Assembly: GCA_039566865.1 (NCBI GenBank)
Contig: CM076943.1
Location: 14,804,001 to 14,868,000, forward strand
Origin: Aurelia coerulea
Lineage: Eukaryota; Cnidaria; Scyphozoa; Semaeostomeae; Ulmaridae
Reading direction: 5' to 3'
Length of the DNA stretch: 64,000 nt
Shown here: piece after piece, positions 22,158-34,200 of the stretch
Layout of the letters: each line of letters begins with the position of its first letter
Position numbering within the stretch: the first letter of the stretch is position 1
Position numbers and translations under genes: made by a program
Notes under the pieces: model-generated
What the model saw: the letters and a program-made list of their open reading frames with translations, nothing else
Databases searched by the model: none
What the model was told of the DNA's origin: nothing

Positions 22158-23050
22158 GGGTATGTGCCCTCTGACATCAAGTTCAAGGCAAACGAGGGTG
22201 CTATATGGTTTTATTGCTTATAAATCGTGGCTGGCTTCTTTATCGTATGATTGTGGAAAATGGCGACTAATTGTGACGCTATATGGCCTAAATCATCAGA
22301 TTGTTAACGAATTTGCAGCTGCTACGAACGTCAAAATGTGGAAAGAAGTTGGTAATTTGCGGCAGCAAATGATAAGACTGTTTTCTAGCATTAATTATAC
22401 CAACTGCGGAATCGTCTTTCAGTACTCCTTCAGCCAACAGTGATTTCTACGGACAGGGATGCCAACTGACTAAGTGTCACGGAAGCTGACAGCATGGCAT
22501 TTGGTCAAAAGATCATGATAACATTCGACCAGGCACCACAGTGATCAAGTGAAAGAATAAGGGGCATATATGGGTCATTAATAACGAGATGCTATCCTAT
22601 ACATTTCATGAAGCTACACGTTTGTTTTTTTGTTTTTAACAAGAAACTTGAATCAGATCATAGTACTAAAAAGTTTCTTAATTTCAGATGAAAATTTCCA
22701 CTTGCTGGTACAAAAAGTTTCTTAATTTCATTCTTGTTTTTCGATTGTACGAATTATAATGTAATTCCAACACTGGTAAACTAGATATGTTTCTTGCCAG
22801 ATAAAACAATTAGGAGGGAAAAGTTTTCTCTTACCTTCAAAACGGAAGATTTACTTTCACTCAAGAAAAAGGGTGCAACGACATATTTGCCACTATATCT
22901 TTAAATGTAGCATTTAAAACAATTCTTAGCTCTTTTCTAACCTGGTTCTGGAGTTTCTTAAATTTTCGGCCATCATAGTACTATTCGGTATTTGTTTCTG
23001 ATAAACTAGTTTCTCATATAAGAAACGTGTACGAGCACTTGAAAGAATCA
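22158..23050. other. Intergenic, scattered AAGAAAC/GTTTCTT words
   Basis: ACAAAAAGTTTCTTAATTTC occurs twice in near-identical form (about 22667 and 22711), and several TATAAGAAAC words are present. This suggests decayed relatives of the TA-flanked MITEs. No gene is recognised. Confidence 0.4.
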
Positions 23051-23052
23051 TA

Positions 23053-23529
23053 CAGTAAAAACCCGCATATAAGAACCTTACATTTTGAAATCACCCTGTT
23101 TAGGTTCTTATGCATATGATACTATTCTTGAAAACAGGATGCAAGGTTCTTAAATAAGTTCTTATCAAAAGAATTGATTACAGATCTTCGGGAATTTAGG
23201 CCAAATATAAGAAAACAAGGTTTTCACATATTCACTATCATGACACAATTTTAAAAAGAACAAACATATCTACCTAGCCCTATCTGTATCACATTCATTC
23301 ATACAAGGAATTTTTTACATATGCTTTGTATCTACTTAAGTATTTGGCTAAATTTCTTAAAAACATTTTATCGCATATTACCAACCAGTAGTTTACATTT
23401 AACTTTTTTAAGATAAGAACCTTCGTTGAATTTCAGGACGAATAGGTTCTTCTGTCATGGGGTGAAATTAGAACATCTTAGGCCTTAGGTTCTTATAAGT
23501 GGGTGGTTCTTATATGCAGGTTTTTACTG
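23053..23529. mobile_element. TA-flanked CAGTAAAAACCCGC MITE, copy A
   Basis: CAGTAAAAACCCGCATATAA is mirrored by TTATATGCAGGTTTTTACTG, with TA on each side. AAGAACC words recur in both arms. At 477 bp it lies only ~90 bases beyond the Furry stop codon, so it may be transcribed in the Furry 3' UTR. Confidence 0.8.
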
Positions 23530-23617
23530 TATTTCAGGGTAAACTGTTAAAAAGGCGAACAATAATAATTGTCTAAATAAAGATCTCAGTGTAAATTTAA
23601 AACTAGGGTAAAATGAA

Positions 23618-25291
23618 TCATTCTCGACTCTTATTGTCGTTCTCAGTACAAATATGTGCGAGAAGTGCAGCCATACACTCACTCAGCTCATCACAAACAT
23701 CAGCTAAACCTTCCAATGAATTTGTCAACGCAAAAACTGATGTTCTGTTTTTCATTAAATGTTTAGCAAATAAAACCATTAAGACATCGCTTTCATTCTC
23801 TTCAAATATCATGTCATTGTGATCAGTATGTCCTTTGTACTCTCGCAGTATTTCAATAGCTTTTGCGAATTCTCCATCAGCTATCTGGCGAGACATTTCT
23901 TCAATAACGTTTTCCCTCGCGTGTATCTCCTTTTTATCGAATTGCTTCAATTTGCCTTGTGTACCTGCTGGTGATCCGTGTTCCTTTGGCGTTGTTGATT
24001 GGCTTCCTGTCTTTATTTCCCCATCTACAAGACTGGTGGCTTCCTCAACAGTATTATCTTTCGCAACATGTGCCTCCGTTGGATTTTCTTCGTTGGCACC
24101 GTGTTCTTCCTTCGGTATATCTTTATGTTCCTTTAAATTCCCTTCGTCTGGCTGATTTTCTTCCACATAAGCATTCTGTACTTTCTCACTGACACCCGTA
24201 TCAACCCCTCTTTCATTTGCCGACTCACTCGCTAAGTCAGCCTCCTCAGCAGGCAAAGTCTCCCCAATCTCCATTTCTGCTTCGATAATGTCTTGCACCA
24301 CATCGACCAGGCTCGGTATATTCTCATCAGAAACTGTGGCTGCCGTATCAATACTTTCATCAGCGGATGTCATAGTTTCCTTATCGTCAGTCTCATTGAA
24401 ATTGGTTGAGATTTTCACGCTACCAATCACTGTCTCAATTGACGGTGGCCTTTCGCTTGGTATAACTACTGATTCTGGACTTAATTCAGCGATGTGAATT
24501 GCACTGCTGTCTGTCAGTTGCTTAGCTGCGTTCGCAAGCTTTGAAGGTGTCATAGATGCCACAGTTGATTCATCTGGTCTGTCCTTAGGCTTAACAGTTA
24601 CCTCATTTGTCGTTCCAACACTAACCTCGCTCTCAGGACTGCTAAGTGGACTCTCGCGCGTTGCCTCATATTCTACACATACAGAATGCAAATTCAACTC
24701 CAGATCAGTTGCGTCTGGTGCATTACTTGCTACTGTAATGGTCTCTGGTACCAGTTTTTCTTCTATCACTTCGGGCAGATGAGTATTTGGTTCATTCGGA
24801 ATGACTTCGTGTTGCAATTGTTGTGTTGCTGCTTCTTCATTTATCATTTCTTGACTTGTTGGTACCATCATGAATTCACATTGGTTGTTGTTGTCTACTT
24901 CTAAAGCTCCGCTAGCTGGACGATCAGTAACATTGTTCAGCGGTTGATTAGAAGCTATATCACGCTCTCCATGCTCAAATTCTGAATTCGCCTTGTGTTC
25001 GTCTGTATTTACCAACTGGCTTACTGTTGCCTGATCTGCAAAACTTGCTGATTTGCCAGTTTCATTTGAAGCCTCACCGTTTTCCCGCTTATCTTCATCT
25101 ACAAAAAAATGATTTTCCTCCTGCTTCTCAACACGTCCGCCTTCTAATTCATCACCCTGAATTTGCAATTCTTGTAAATTTAGACCTCCTCCCGAGCCCG
25201 CCTTATCTAATTCACGTGGTGCTATTCTGGGCTCTGATATTGACTTAATTTTCTCCTGTACTGCACTTAGCTCGTTTGATAAATCGGTGGC
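23618..25291 (-). CDS. FRY: Furry last coding exon: long acidic C-terminus
   Basis: The acceptor ATTTGCAG|GCC is followed by 557 codons and a stop at 23618. About 440 residues are E/S/T/N-rich and low in complexity (EEHGANEENPTEAHVA-like). The last ~95 residues are ordered and helical (EMSRQIADGEFAKAIEILRE, LMVLFAKHLMKNRTSVFALT, CDELSECMAALLAHI), probably the conserved end of the protein. The disordered insert makes this exon much larger than I would expect from vertebrate Furry; that size comparison is from memory. Confidence 0.9.
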   Translation of the reverse strand, partial: ATDLSNELSAVQEKIKSISEPRIAPRELDKAGSGGGLNLQELQIQGDELEGGRVEKQEENHFFVDEDKRENGEASNETGKSASFADQATVSQLVNTDEHKANSEFEHGERDIASNQPLNNVTDRPASGALEVDNNNQCEFMMVPTSQEMINEEAATQQLQHEVIPNEPNTHLPEVIEEKLVPETITVASNAPDATDLELNLHSVCVEYEATRESPLSSPESEVSVGTTNEVTVKPKDRPDESTVASMTPSKLANAAKQLTDSSAIHIAELSPESVVIPSERPPSIETVIGSVKISTNFNETDDKETMTSADESIDTAATVSDENIPSLVDVVQDIIEAEMEIGETLPAEEADLASESANERGVDTGVSEKVQNAYVEENQPDEGNLKEHKDIPKEEHGANEENPTEAHVAKDNTVEEATSLVDGEIKTGSQSTTPKEHGSPAGTQGKLKQFDKKEIHARENVIEEMSRQIADGEFAKAIEILREYKGHTDHNDMIFEENESDVLMVLFAKHLMKNRTSVFALTNSLEGLADVCDELSECMAALLAHICTENDNKSRE

Positions 25292-28200
25292 CTGCAAATG
25301 AAAATATCAAAATTGAGTGTTTTTCGCTGCAAGAAAGACACATTGGCCACTCCTGTTTACTTACTGGGGTGGTACCCCAACAGTGAACCACAAGAATTCT
25401 TTTCAGAAGGCCGGTTTTACATAGAAACAAAGGGGAAGTGGGCCAGCCGCTGACATCAAGCTAAACAGCAAAGAAAGCAAAATAAAGTTCTAGAAATAAG
25501 TTTAAAATCAACTTTTCTTACAAAACTTGGCCTGCTTCACTCAACTTCTAAAAGCATGACTTTATGGGGAAATTAAGAATTGAAGTGAAAGATATCGGTA
25601 GTTCCAAAGGTCACACGATAATCAAGAGACATGCAATCTTTTGAAAAACGATTGATAAGAGACAAGATATCAGCGTTCCCCTTAAAAACTGTATTGGAAA
25701 TGGGCGCCTTTACCTCGATAACAGAACATCTTTTACATTGAAGTCAAGCATAGGCCTCAAGTATTTAAAAAGGATTGCACGAATGGTTAACGCTGCTTTC
25801 ATATGATTTAATGGCTTGAAAGAAAATTCAAGGACTTTGCTATGGTTGATTATTGGTAACCCTTGATATCTTGATTATTTTCAGAATTTTAGCATACTTT
25901 GTGCTTCAACCAGTTTTGCTACGTCATTAAATTTCTACATCGTAAAACCAGACCCAAATTACCCCGCAGACCCAAATAACTAGCCTCACTACATAAGGAC
26001 TCTCTAGTTACGCTCATCTAATTGAGTTGAATTGAAGCGCCATCATCAAGTCAAAGAGCACAGGAAAACGAGAGACTCATCGTCATAAGTCTACCAAATA
26101 ACCCCACCTTACCCTAATCATGCTACTCACCCCCAGTTTCTTCGTCGTTTTGACAATCTTGCTTAAATAACTCTGATATATCTCCAAACACATGACAAAC
26201 TGCACATGAAGACGATATAAACAAGAACCAAGGTTCAGCAGTCCCCTTTGCAAGCGAGAACTCTTTGTCCTGTGTTTATCATTGTCTTGACCAAAGAATG
26301 TGAAACCAAATGAATCATCGTCGTCCTCAGGCTTCTTGGTGTATCTTTGAATCGATTCCAGTTGCTCAATAGCTTGTTCTCTTTTCTCTTGAAGAATCTG
26401 AATGCTTTCATTGAGCTTCAACGTGGCGAATTTATGCCTAGAAAGCAACTCTGCGTTCTCAAATGTCTCTTGGTCAATGAAAATATAAGGCATGCGAAGC
26501 TGGTTTTCGATCGTCACACCGACAGCAACGTATTTCTCATGAATGGCCACTAAATGAGGCTGGAACTGCTCGCAGCAGTCACGTGTCAAACTCTTCAGCC
26601 AATAACAGCTCGCTTTGAGGATCAACGGGAAATATGGAAGTGATTCAACAGCTGAGAATATTGTTGGGGATGACATGAATGACGTCACAAATGATGTCCA
26701 TCTCGAAGGTATTTCATCAAAATTTGCAACTGCAAGAGTTGAGATAGATTTTCTTTTCTTGTGTTTAGTCGATGGGTTTGAACTCTTGTCTACTTCTGTG
26801 TTGTAGTCTATGTTTCCGTCACCTTCATTGTCATCCAGTCCATCTAATGTTGATCCACCACTGAAAATCAAAAGGAAAGTTCGCTAATAAATAAACCAGT
26901 CACAATGATATGATGGGATACACAAGCCTCACTGCACAAGGACCCTCAACGCGCCATCATCTCAGTGGATTGAACTGATGTTGTTGCTGTCGCTCTAGTT
27001 AGGGCCTTATTTCCCAAGAGCTGTACAACCGGACAAAGTCTCAATCGGCGTCAATTTTTCATCACCCTAGTGTGCTAAAAGCGCTATCTGGCCCCTTTCT
27101 CTATTAAGCCCCCTTCTCTAATAAGTCCCTCCCCTCTGAAACAAAATTTTAAACAAGCCCCCCATTTATATCAAATTCCAGAAGGTACCAAAGATTTTCC
27201 GTTTATTTAGCTAAACAAGTTTGGATGTTAATTTTGATATGGTTTGGGATAAAACTGTGCCGAATTGATGCACAAAGGACTACAAAAGCTATCATATGCT
27301 ATCAGTGCTATCAGTAGCTATCAGTATCCTTGTGGTTTGATTTTGTGAATAAGGCCCCCTTTTCTAATAAGCCCTCTCTCTTTTACGCCCCCCCCCTCTG
27401 CAGTGTCCACAATGAAATAAGCCCCCTGGGGGCTTAAGGGGGCTCCACCGCCGAACGGTAAACAAGTCTGATAATAACGCACGTGTCCATTTAATTGTTC
27501 TCCATTGTTTTCTGCCGTTTGTTTGGTGGCTTCACCCAAGCCACCAAAAAATGCTCGTTAAAAATCCATTTATATCCAAGCAATCGTAAAGGATATGAAT
27601 TTTTGCTTTTTTCCTCTGTGAAGTACAAAGATTTATCTTCAAAATGACGCATTCATTTTGAAAAAACAGGAAAACTTCCGTGTGATATTGCCCATCAAAG
27701 AACCGCAAAATCACCTTTTCTGCCAAAATTTGAAGATGGAGCCCCTTTAACAAAGCTTTTACGGTAAATCATTTTCCTACAATCGCTCATAATTTGAGAA
27801 TGATACAACTGCTGTCGACAAACTAAATTTTGTTATCTTATTTGATATGTTAGCTTCACAGGTAATATCATTATTGGAATCTGATAAATGATTTAAGAAC
27901 TACAATGTTCTGGTTCAAACAATGTTCTGGTTCAATACTTATTGTATGGTAATGGAGAACTTTCTGACGAAGTGAATAAAAATATACTCGAACAGACTCT
28001 AAGTTTCATTCACAAAACAGGTCGGCTTGGATAACTTCAAACAATCGTTTTACACCACACAACCACTATGCACACTTTTTCCCCGTATATTTTGTAAGTC
28101 TGTTTCACATTTGATGTTAGGCACATCAAGGGTGAATGAAAATTCATCCAGACAAAAGCGACAGTATTTCGGACCATTGATATTGCGAATCAGAAACCCA

Positions 28201-31200
28201 GAGCTGACAGCATATGCGCAAAGTGTTGATCGTTGGGGACTCTGGAGGGGGATCAGTAGCGGTAGCAACTGCTGTCGTTGTTGTTCTCTCGTCCGGGGTT
28301 CCTATTGCTCAGCATCATACTACTATGCTGGCCTGACATCCAATGTGAAACGGATTCTAGTATTTATCAGTAATTTATCGTATTTGTAGCTTTTTGTAGT
28401 TGTTTATTTAGTTGCTATCTTTTGCATGTCTTTATGTTAATGTCCACGGGGTAGTCATTGTCTTTTGCTCCTTGCGGTCCCGTCCCTGTAGTGTTGTATA
28501 GTCTGTAAAGTAATTAGAAAGTATGGTAGGATGTAGTCTAGATGTAACATGTATTGTAACATTTTAAATGATTATAAAAAAAAGAAAAAAAAAGAACTAC
28601 AAGCTTTCAAATGTCTGAACATTTTGTTGACTCATCCGGAAAAACCATGGCTAACTGAGACGTAGGAAATTGGGTGGGGGGGGGTTGGGGGTTGTGAAGG
28701 ATGTCACATCCTCAATCAATTTTCAAAAACATTGAAATCCGAGCAAAAATTTTGGGCAAAACTATTGATGAAAATGGTATGATAAAAATATTACACCATT
28801 TAAATCAACATGAAATGACATAAATGGCTTAGATAAGTAATTTCGGACAAAATTTTAAATAAAACAATGGAAAAAATTAAAGAAAAGAACAGTAAAAATA
28901 AGGGCACTTTCCAATCCAAGACAGTACACTCCCCTCCAGATTTGGTGTCTAACTACGCCTATCACAAGTAAAAAACTATATTATACCTATAGAGCGATGC
29001 TGGACTTGGTTCAGGCTTATCAATGACGTCATGATCAGTTTGTACTTCAAAAGGGATTGGTGATTCCTCTTGCTCACTTTCCTCGTCTTCATCATCTGCA
29101 GCCATATCTTGTTTCATTGAAACCATTACCGATGACGTCAATGATGTAGCAAACTAAAACAAAACAAAAGAGAACTCAAGTTTACCTGAGAACATAGACT
29201 ACGGCTGTGTCCACCGGATTCACTTCGTATCAGTTTAATTTTCATACCAAATAGGCGTTTTGTTACGCACGAATCCAATACGCTTTTCGCTCCGGAAGCT
29301 CGATTACATAGGGTGTCCCAAAAAAAATTGTGCCCCGTTTGCCTGAAGATTGCGACAAAACGGCATTTTATTCTCGCAAAAATTTCATATGATGTTGCTC
29401 TTCAGATGTTCAAATGAAGGTTGCTACCATCCCCGTAAAAATTCGTTGAAAAATGATGGAGCTATGACCTTCAGAAGACCAAATTTACTTGATGACTGAA
29501 ACCAGCGGTCGGCCATTTTGTCTTACTATTTTCAGTGTTAAATAGCTTCATGGATGGAAAATGAAACAGCAGCCTCCAATGTCATAGCTCTCGTTAAAAT
29601 TCCGATAATCTTCAGAGAGTTTCACTATTTCTGACCTCACAAAAATTATTTCTTACCTCACGTGAAGCTACTTATAACTGCAAAATAGTAAGACGAAATG
29701 GCCCTCCGCTGGTTTCAGTCATCAAGCAAATTTGGTCTTCTGGAGGTCATAGCTCCATCATTTTTTAACGGATTTTGACGGGGAATAAAAGTTTGGCGAG
29801 AATCTTTTGCCGTTTTGTCGCAATCTTCAGGCAAACGAGGAAAAATTTTTTTGGGACACCCTGTAGATCAATGTATTGTTTTCAGAAACAATCGCCACCT
29901 GAAGGCTTCTGCTGCCTGAGATCTTTTGTCGTGAACAATAAAGTCAAAGAATGGCAAAAACGATAGATGTTATTGTCATGCAGAAGAACAATTGTTCAGG
30001 CTACGCAGTGTGGAGTGGAGCGCATCCGTGTGAACAGGCTGTAAACCAGTTGTAAACAGTATGAAAACCAACCCTACATCGTGTGAACAGAAAAAGTTTC
30101 CATATGGGATTGGGTCAGTGCATCCGATAGCAAATGAATCCGGTATCAAGTGAACGCAACCTAAAGATCCCAAACAACATTGGCGGACATCTTTAAGAAG
30201 GCTGGTGTAAATGGGTAAGACATCTTTCTCTGGACTCAATGGCTTGAAAGGAACTTATGCATTTACTGTAATTACCGTTTACCGTCTGGGTTACCGTTAT
30301 GTATTACCGTTTGTGTGGCTGCTGTAGGGGAGCTGTAGCTTTAATTCATGGTCTTGGTTTTAACACAGTTGCATAGGTCAGGCTGCAACTTAAAGTTTGA
30401 GACCTTGTTTGAGTCAATTTGACACGTGGTTGCTGATTTATGGCAGAAGAAAGGTAAATAAGTGGTTGCTTCAAAAGCAACACTTCTATTGTTCTCCAGC
30501 AATGTCAAAATTAAATATATTCCCGAAGAAAGCATTCTACCGTTGTATCTAAATAATTTCTACAACTTTAAAATGGTTAAAGGAATTGAGTCCATATAAA
30601 TAGCTGAGCGTTAACTCTTATGCTGACAAACTGCTGACGGCCCTTTGTTATCGCACAATTGTGCTAAAGTCATTAGTAGTGGAGATCAAAGACTTCTTAA
30701 TCCTTGCATTATCCTTAATCCTTGCATTATTAAGAAGTCTTTGGTCTCCACTACTAATGACTTTAGCACAATTGTGCGATAACAAAGGGCCGTCAGCAGT
30801 TTGTTAGCATAGCGTTAACGCTCAGCTATTTATATGGACTCAATTCCTTTAATAGAGCTGTTTATCTTCAACACGATACTTCCAGCCATCTTGCAAATGT
30901 TGAGATACGACAGACTTTATCGTTTCTAAATTTTAATGTACATTTGAATACGACAGATTTAATTGTTTCTATTTAGGCAGACTCGTATGATCAATTTTGT
31001 TTCAGAATTTGAAGATAAAATCAAAGGAAAAGAATACCTCCGACTCTTCTTCATCAGACATTTCTTCATCTTTTGAAATCATTTCCCGTAATTCCTCCTC
31101 ACTTCCCGATCGTATATGACGGAGATTCTCAAGTGATTCGCCTTTGCCAAGTTCAGTTGTTGAGGTCCATCCGAAACTGCTCATGTCCTCACTCTCCTTG

Positions 31201-34200
31201 TCAAGCTCATCATCAAGGAAGTCAAATTCAGTGAACACATTGCGAAGCTGTGAAGAAAATATAAAGGAATATCATTACGAACTCTGTCCAAACAGGGAGA
31301 CCGAGGAAGCTTGGAGATCGAAATCTTGACTTTCATCCTCTGTTATCGACATAAAACATGGTTTTAGCAAAATAAATAAGAAACAGTAGGCTCAATTTTT
31401 CGAAACTTAAGAAACTACCCTATCTGAACAACAAAGCTTAGAAACTTTTGTAATTTGCACTCAAACAATTTCCATACAGTACAGGTAATTTGGAAGCCCT
31501 TCTAATAAAACTGGATTAACACTACCTTTTCGGCGATAAAAAGATAAGGAACAAATTAGTAACTGTCTGGTGGCAAAACTTGTCCTAAAGTTTAAGAAAC
31601 TACCTACCAGTACTGGGTTTTTATAAAAAAAATGAGCGTATTTTATGATATCGCAGAAACTCATTGCATTTATGAAACACCTCTTTCGATCAGAGTCTAA
31701 ACAGGGATGCAGGGGAAGCTTGAAGGTCGAAAGCTTGACTCTCATCAAAATATATAAGAAACAGTAGGCTCAATTTTTCGAAACTTAAGAAACTACCCTA
31801 TCTGAACAACAAAGCTAAGAAACTTTTGTAATTTGCACTCAAACAATTTTCATACGGTACAAGGTAATTTGGAAGCCCTTCTAATAAAACTGGATTAACA
31901 CTACCTTTTCGGCGATAAAAAGATAAGGAACAAATTAGTAACTGTCTGGTGGCAAAACTTGTCCTAAAGTTTAAGAAACTACCTACCAGTACTGGGTTTT
32001 TATAAAAAAATTGAGCGTACTTTATGATATCGCAGAAACTCTTTCGATCAGAGTCTAAACAGGGAGACAGGGGAAGCTTGAAGGTCGAAAGCTTGACTGT
32101 TATCCTCTGTTTTATAAGCATTCAAACGTGGTGTGAGTAAACAACAAGCCAAAATTTTTTATGAAAAACACTATTCTATAAACCCAGGGTACCAGAGCCT
32201 AAATGATACCACGGAATCGTATTGCATCTGTGAAACATCTCTTTAAAAAGTCCTTACGAGAAGATAGGGAAAGTTTGAACATCGAAAGCTTGAACTTTAT
32301 CGGCATAAAAATATATTTTAAGTACACAGCAATTCAAGACGAAAACAGCACAATTCTATGACATCATGGAAACTAAATGCATTCATGAAACACCTTCTTT
32401 CAGCACAGCTGAAGACACGATCTCTTCCTCTTTGTTAGTGCAAATAAAATATTTCACTTATTGAGTAAAAAAGAAACCTTGCACAAGCATTATTAATGAT
32501 ATTACAGATAATCAATATTTCGTCATAAGACTTCTTCAGGGATGCCTTTAACTCCTTCTTCTTTCGTAACATTAACTTGCACTCTTTTTCTCACAAAACA
32601 ATATATGTAGTTATTTAACGTAAGGTATTGTTGAACATTTCTGTAACCATCCAGCTTCCGTTCAGTGCAATTGCGTACGCAGCTTAGTGCGATTGTATAG
32701 GCAGTGACACCAAATTTTAAATCCTCCTCCGACTTAAATCCAGGCACGATGCTTGTATTGTGTTTACAAAGACGTAGAATAGCATGACCTGAAGCTGGTA
32801 AAATTCACAGAGTGAGAAACAAAAGAACAATTTATGACTGTCGCTGATTAATAACCGCACACCAGAAACTAATAACATAACAGGATCATATCGTAATTTC
32901 CTATTTAAGATCAAAAGCCAGTCTGCTTTCGGGAACATGAGTTCTAAGAAACGTATCACAGCTGATGAAGCTATACTCTTTCTTTTTTGGCGTTGGTTCA
33001 GGGCAAGGCAAAACGGGTCACTTGCTCTCGGAAAACATGGGAAACGCCCTTTTCAGGATCTACTTCGAAACTTTTTGAAAATCAATCACCTCAGCAGCAT
33101 TTTTCTTAACGATGGGCATTTTACATGAACAAAAATTGGAACAGAAAAGCATACCGTAGATTTACATACGACCGATTCGTAAGAAAATCTATCGCAAGGA
33201 AGGAAAAGATATGAGTTGAAAGTAGACTTTAAGGCATTTCTCAAAATTTTCGATAACGGAACTCAGAATTCAAAAGTAAAACGACATATCACAGTAGAAG
33301 TCATAGAAACTGAAACTGCGCAATAAAACAGTCAATTCTCCTGAACAACCAAACCCACACAACCAAATGTTCCAAGTCAATGAAAATCAACCCCCCTCCT
33401 CCCAAAGTTTTTAAATGATTTTGAGAAATTAGAAAATCGACCTCTGGGAAAACTGGGGTGGACATGTCCAACAGCGTTTTGATTAGCCTACGCAACTTGA
33501 TTAACCATACTCCTCAAATCTGCTTCTATCTCAGCAATCACTAAAGCTAACGAAATTTTAAGGGCAGCATCTAGAAACGGTCTTTATTTTGTTAACTTTT
33601 TCCATAGACAAGCCAGGATAAACCTATGAAAATAAGCAAAAAGCAGGCAAATATGCCCAAACGGTACTGAAATTAAATCAACGAAATAACCTGCAACGAA
33701 CATAAAAGACGGTGAACAAAAAGAGGTCAAAACACTTAATGCATGAAGTAAACCGCTGAAAAATTTAGCGCATTAAATGGCAAGTTTGAGCGGCATAGCA
33801 TGCATAATGCAACATGACAAATCTTGGACAATCTAGAACAGCGCTTGTTAAGAAAACAAATATTTTTGCATACCTGCAGAAACCACCTTAAAAACTGATT
33901 TGAAATCTGTCTTGAAATCAAAAATCTGTGTTTCGTTAGATTTTAGTTGATTTCTGTAAAATTGCCAGTTAAGTGCTTCGCATAAGTTTTCTTACAAGTA
34001 TTTTTTAATTAATAATGAGTTCCAAATGAAACTTTAAGAATTACTAGACGTACTGAACGGTAAATAAATTGCGTCTGGTATTTCTGCTGTATTCTTAATG
34101 AGCTCATGACCTTTTAAGTTGAAGACGTTCTTTCAGCGACAGCAATTTTTGATTAAAGTGGGAATTTGATTAAAATCACCATATGCATAAACCCACAGTT

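Noticed and set aside
31461..32121. Two similar open frames (95 and 107 residues) as a paralogous gene pair
   Set aside because: They are antisense readings of the same tandem repeat unit. They lack domains and splice-phase fit.
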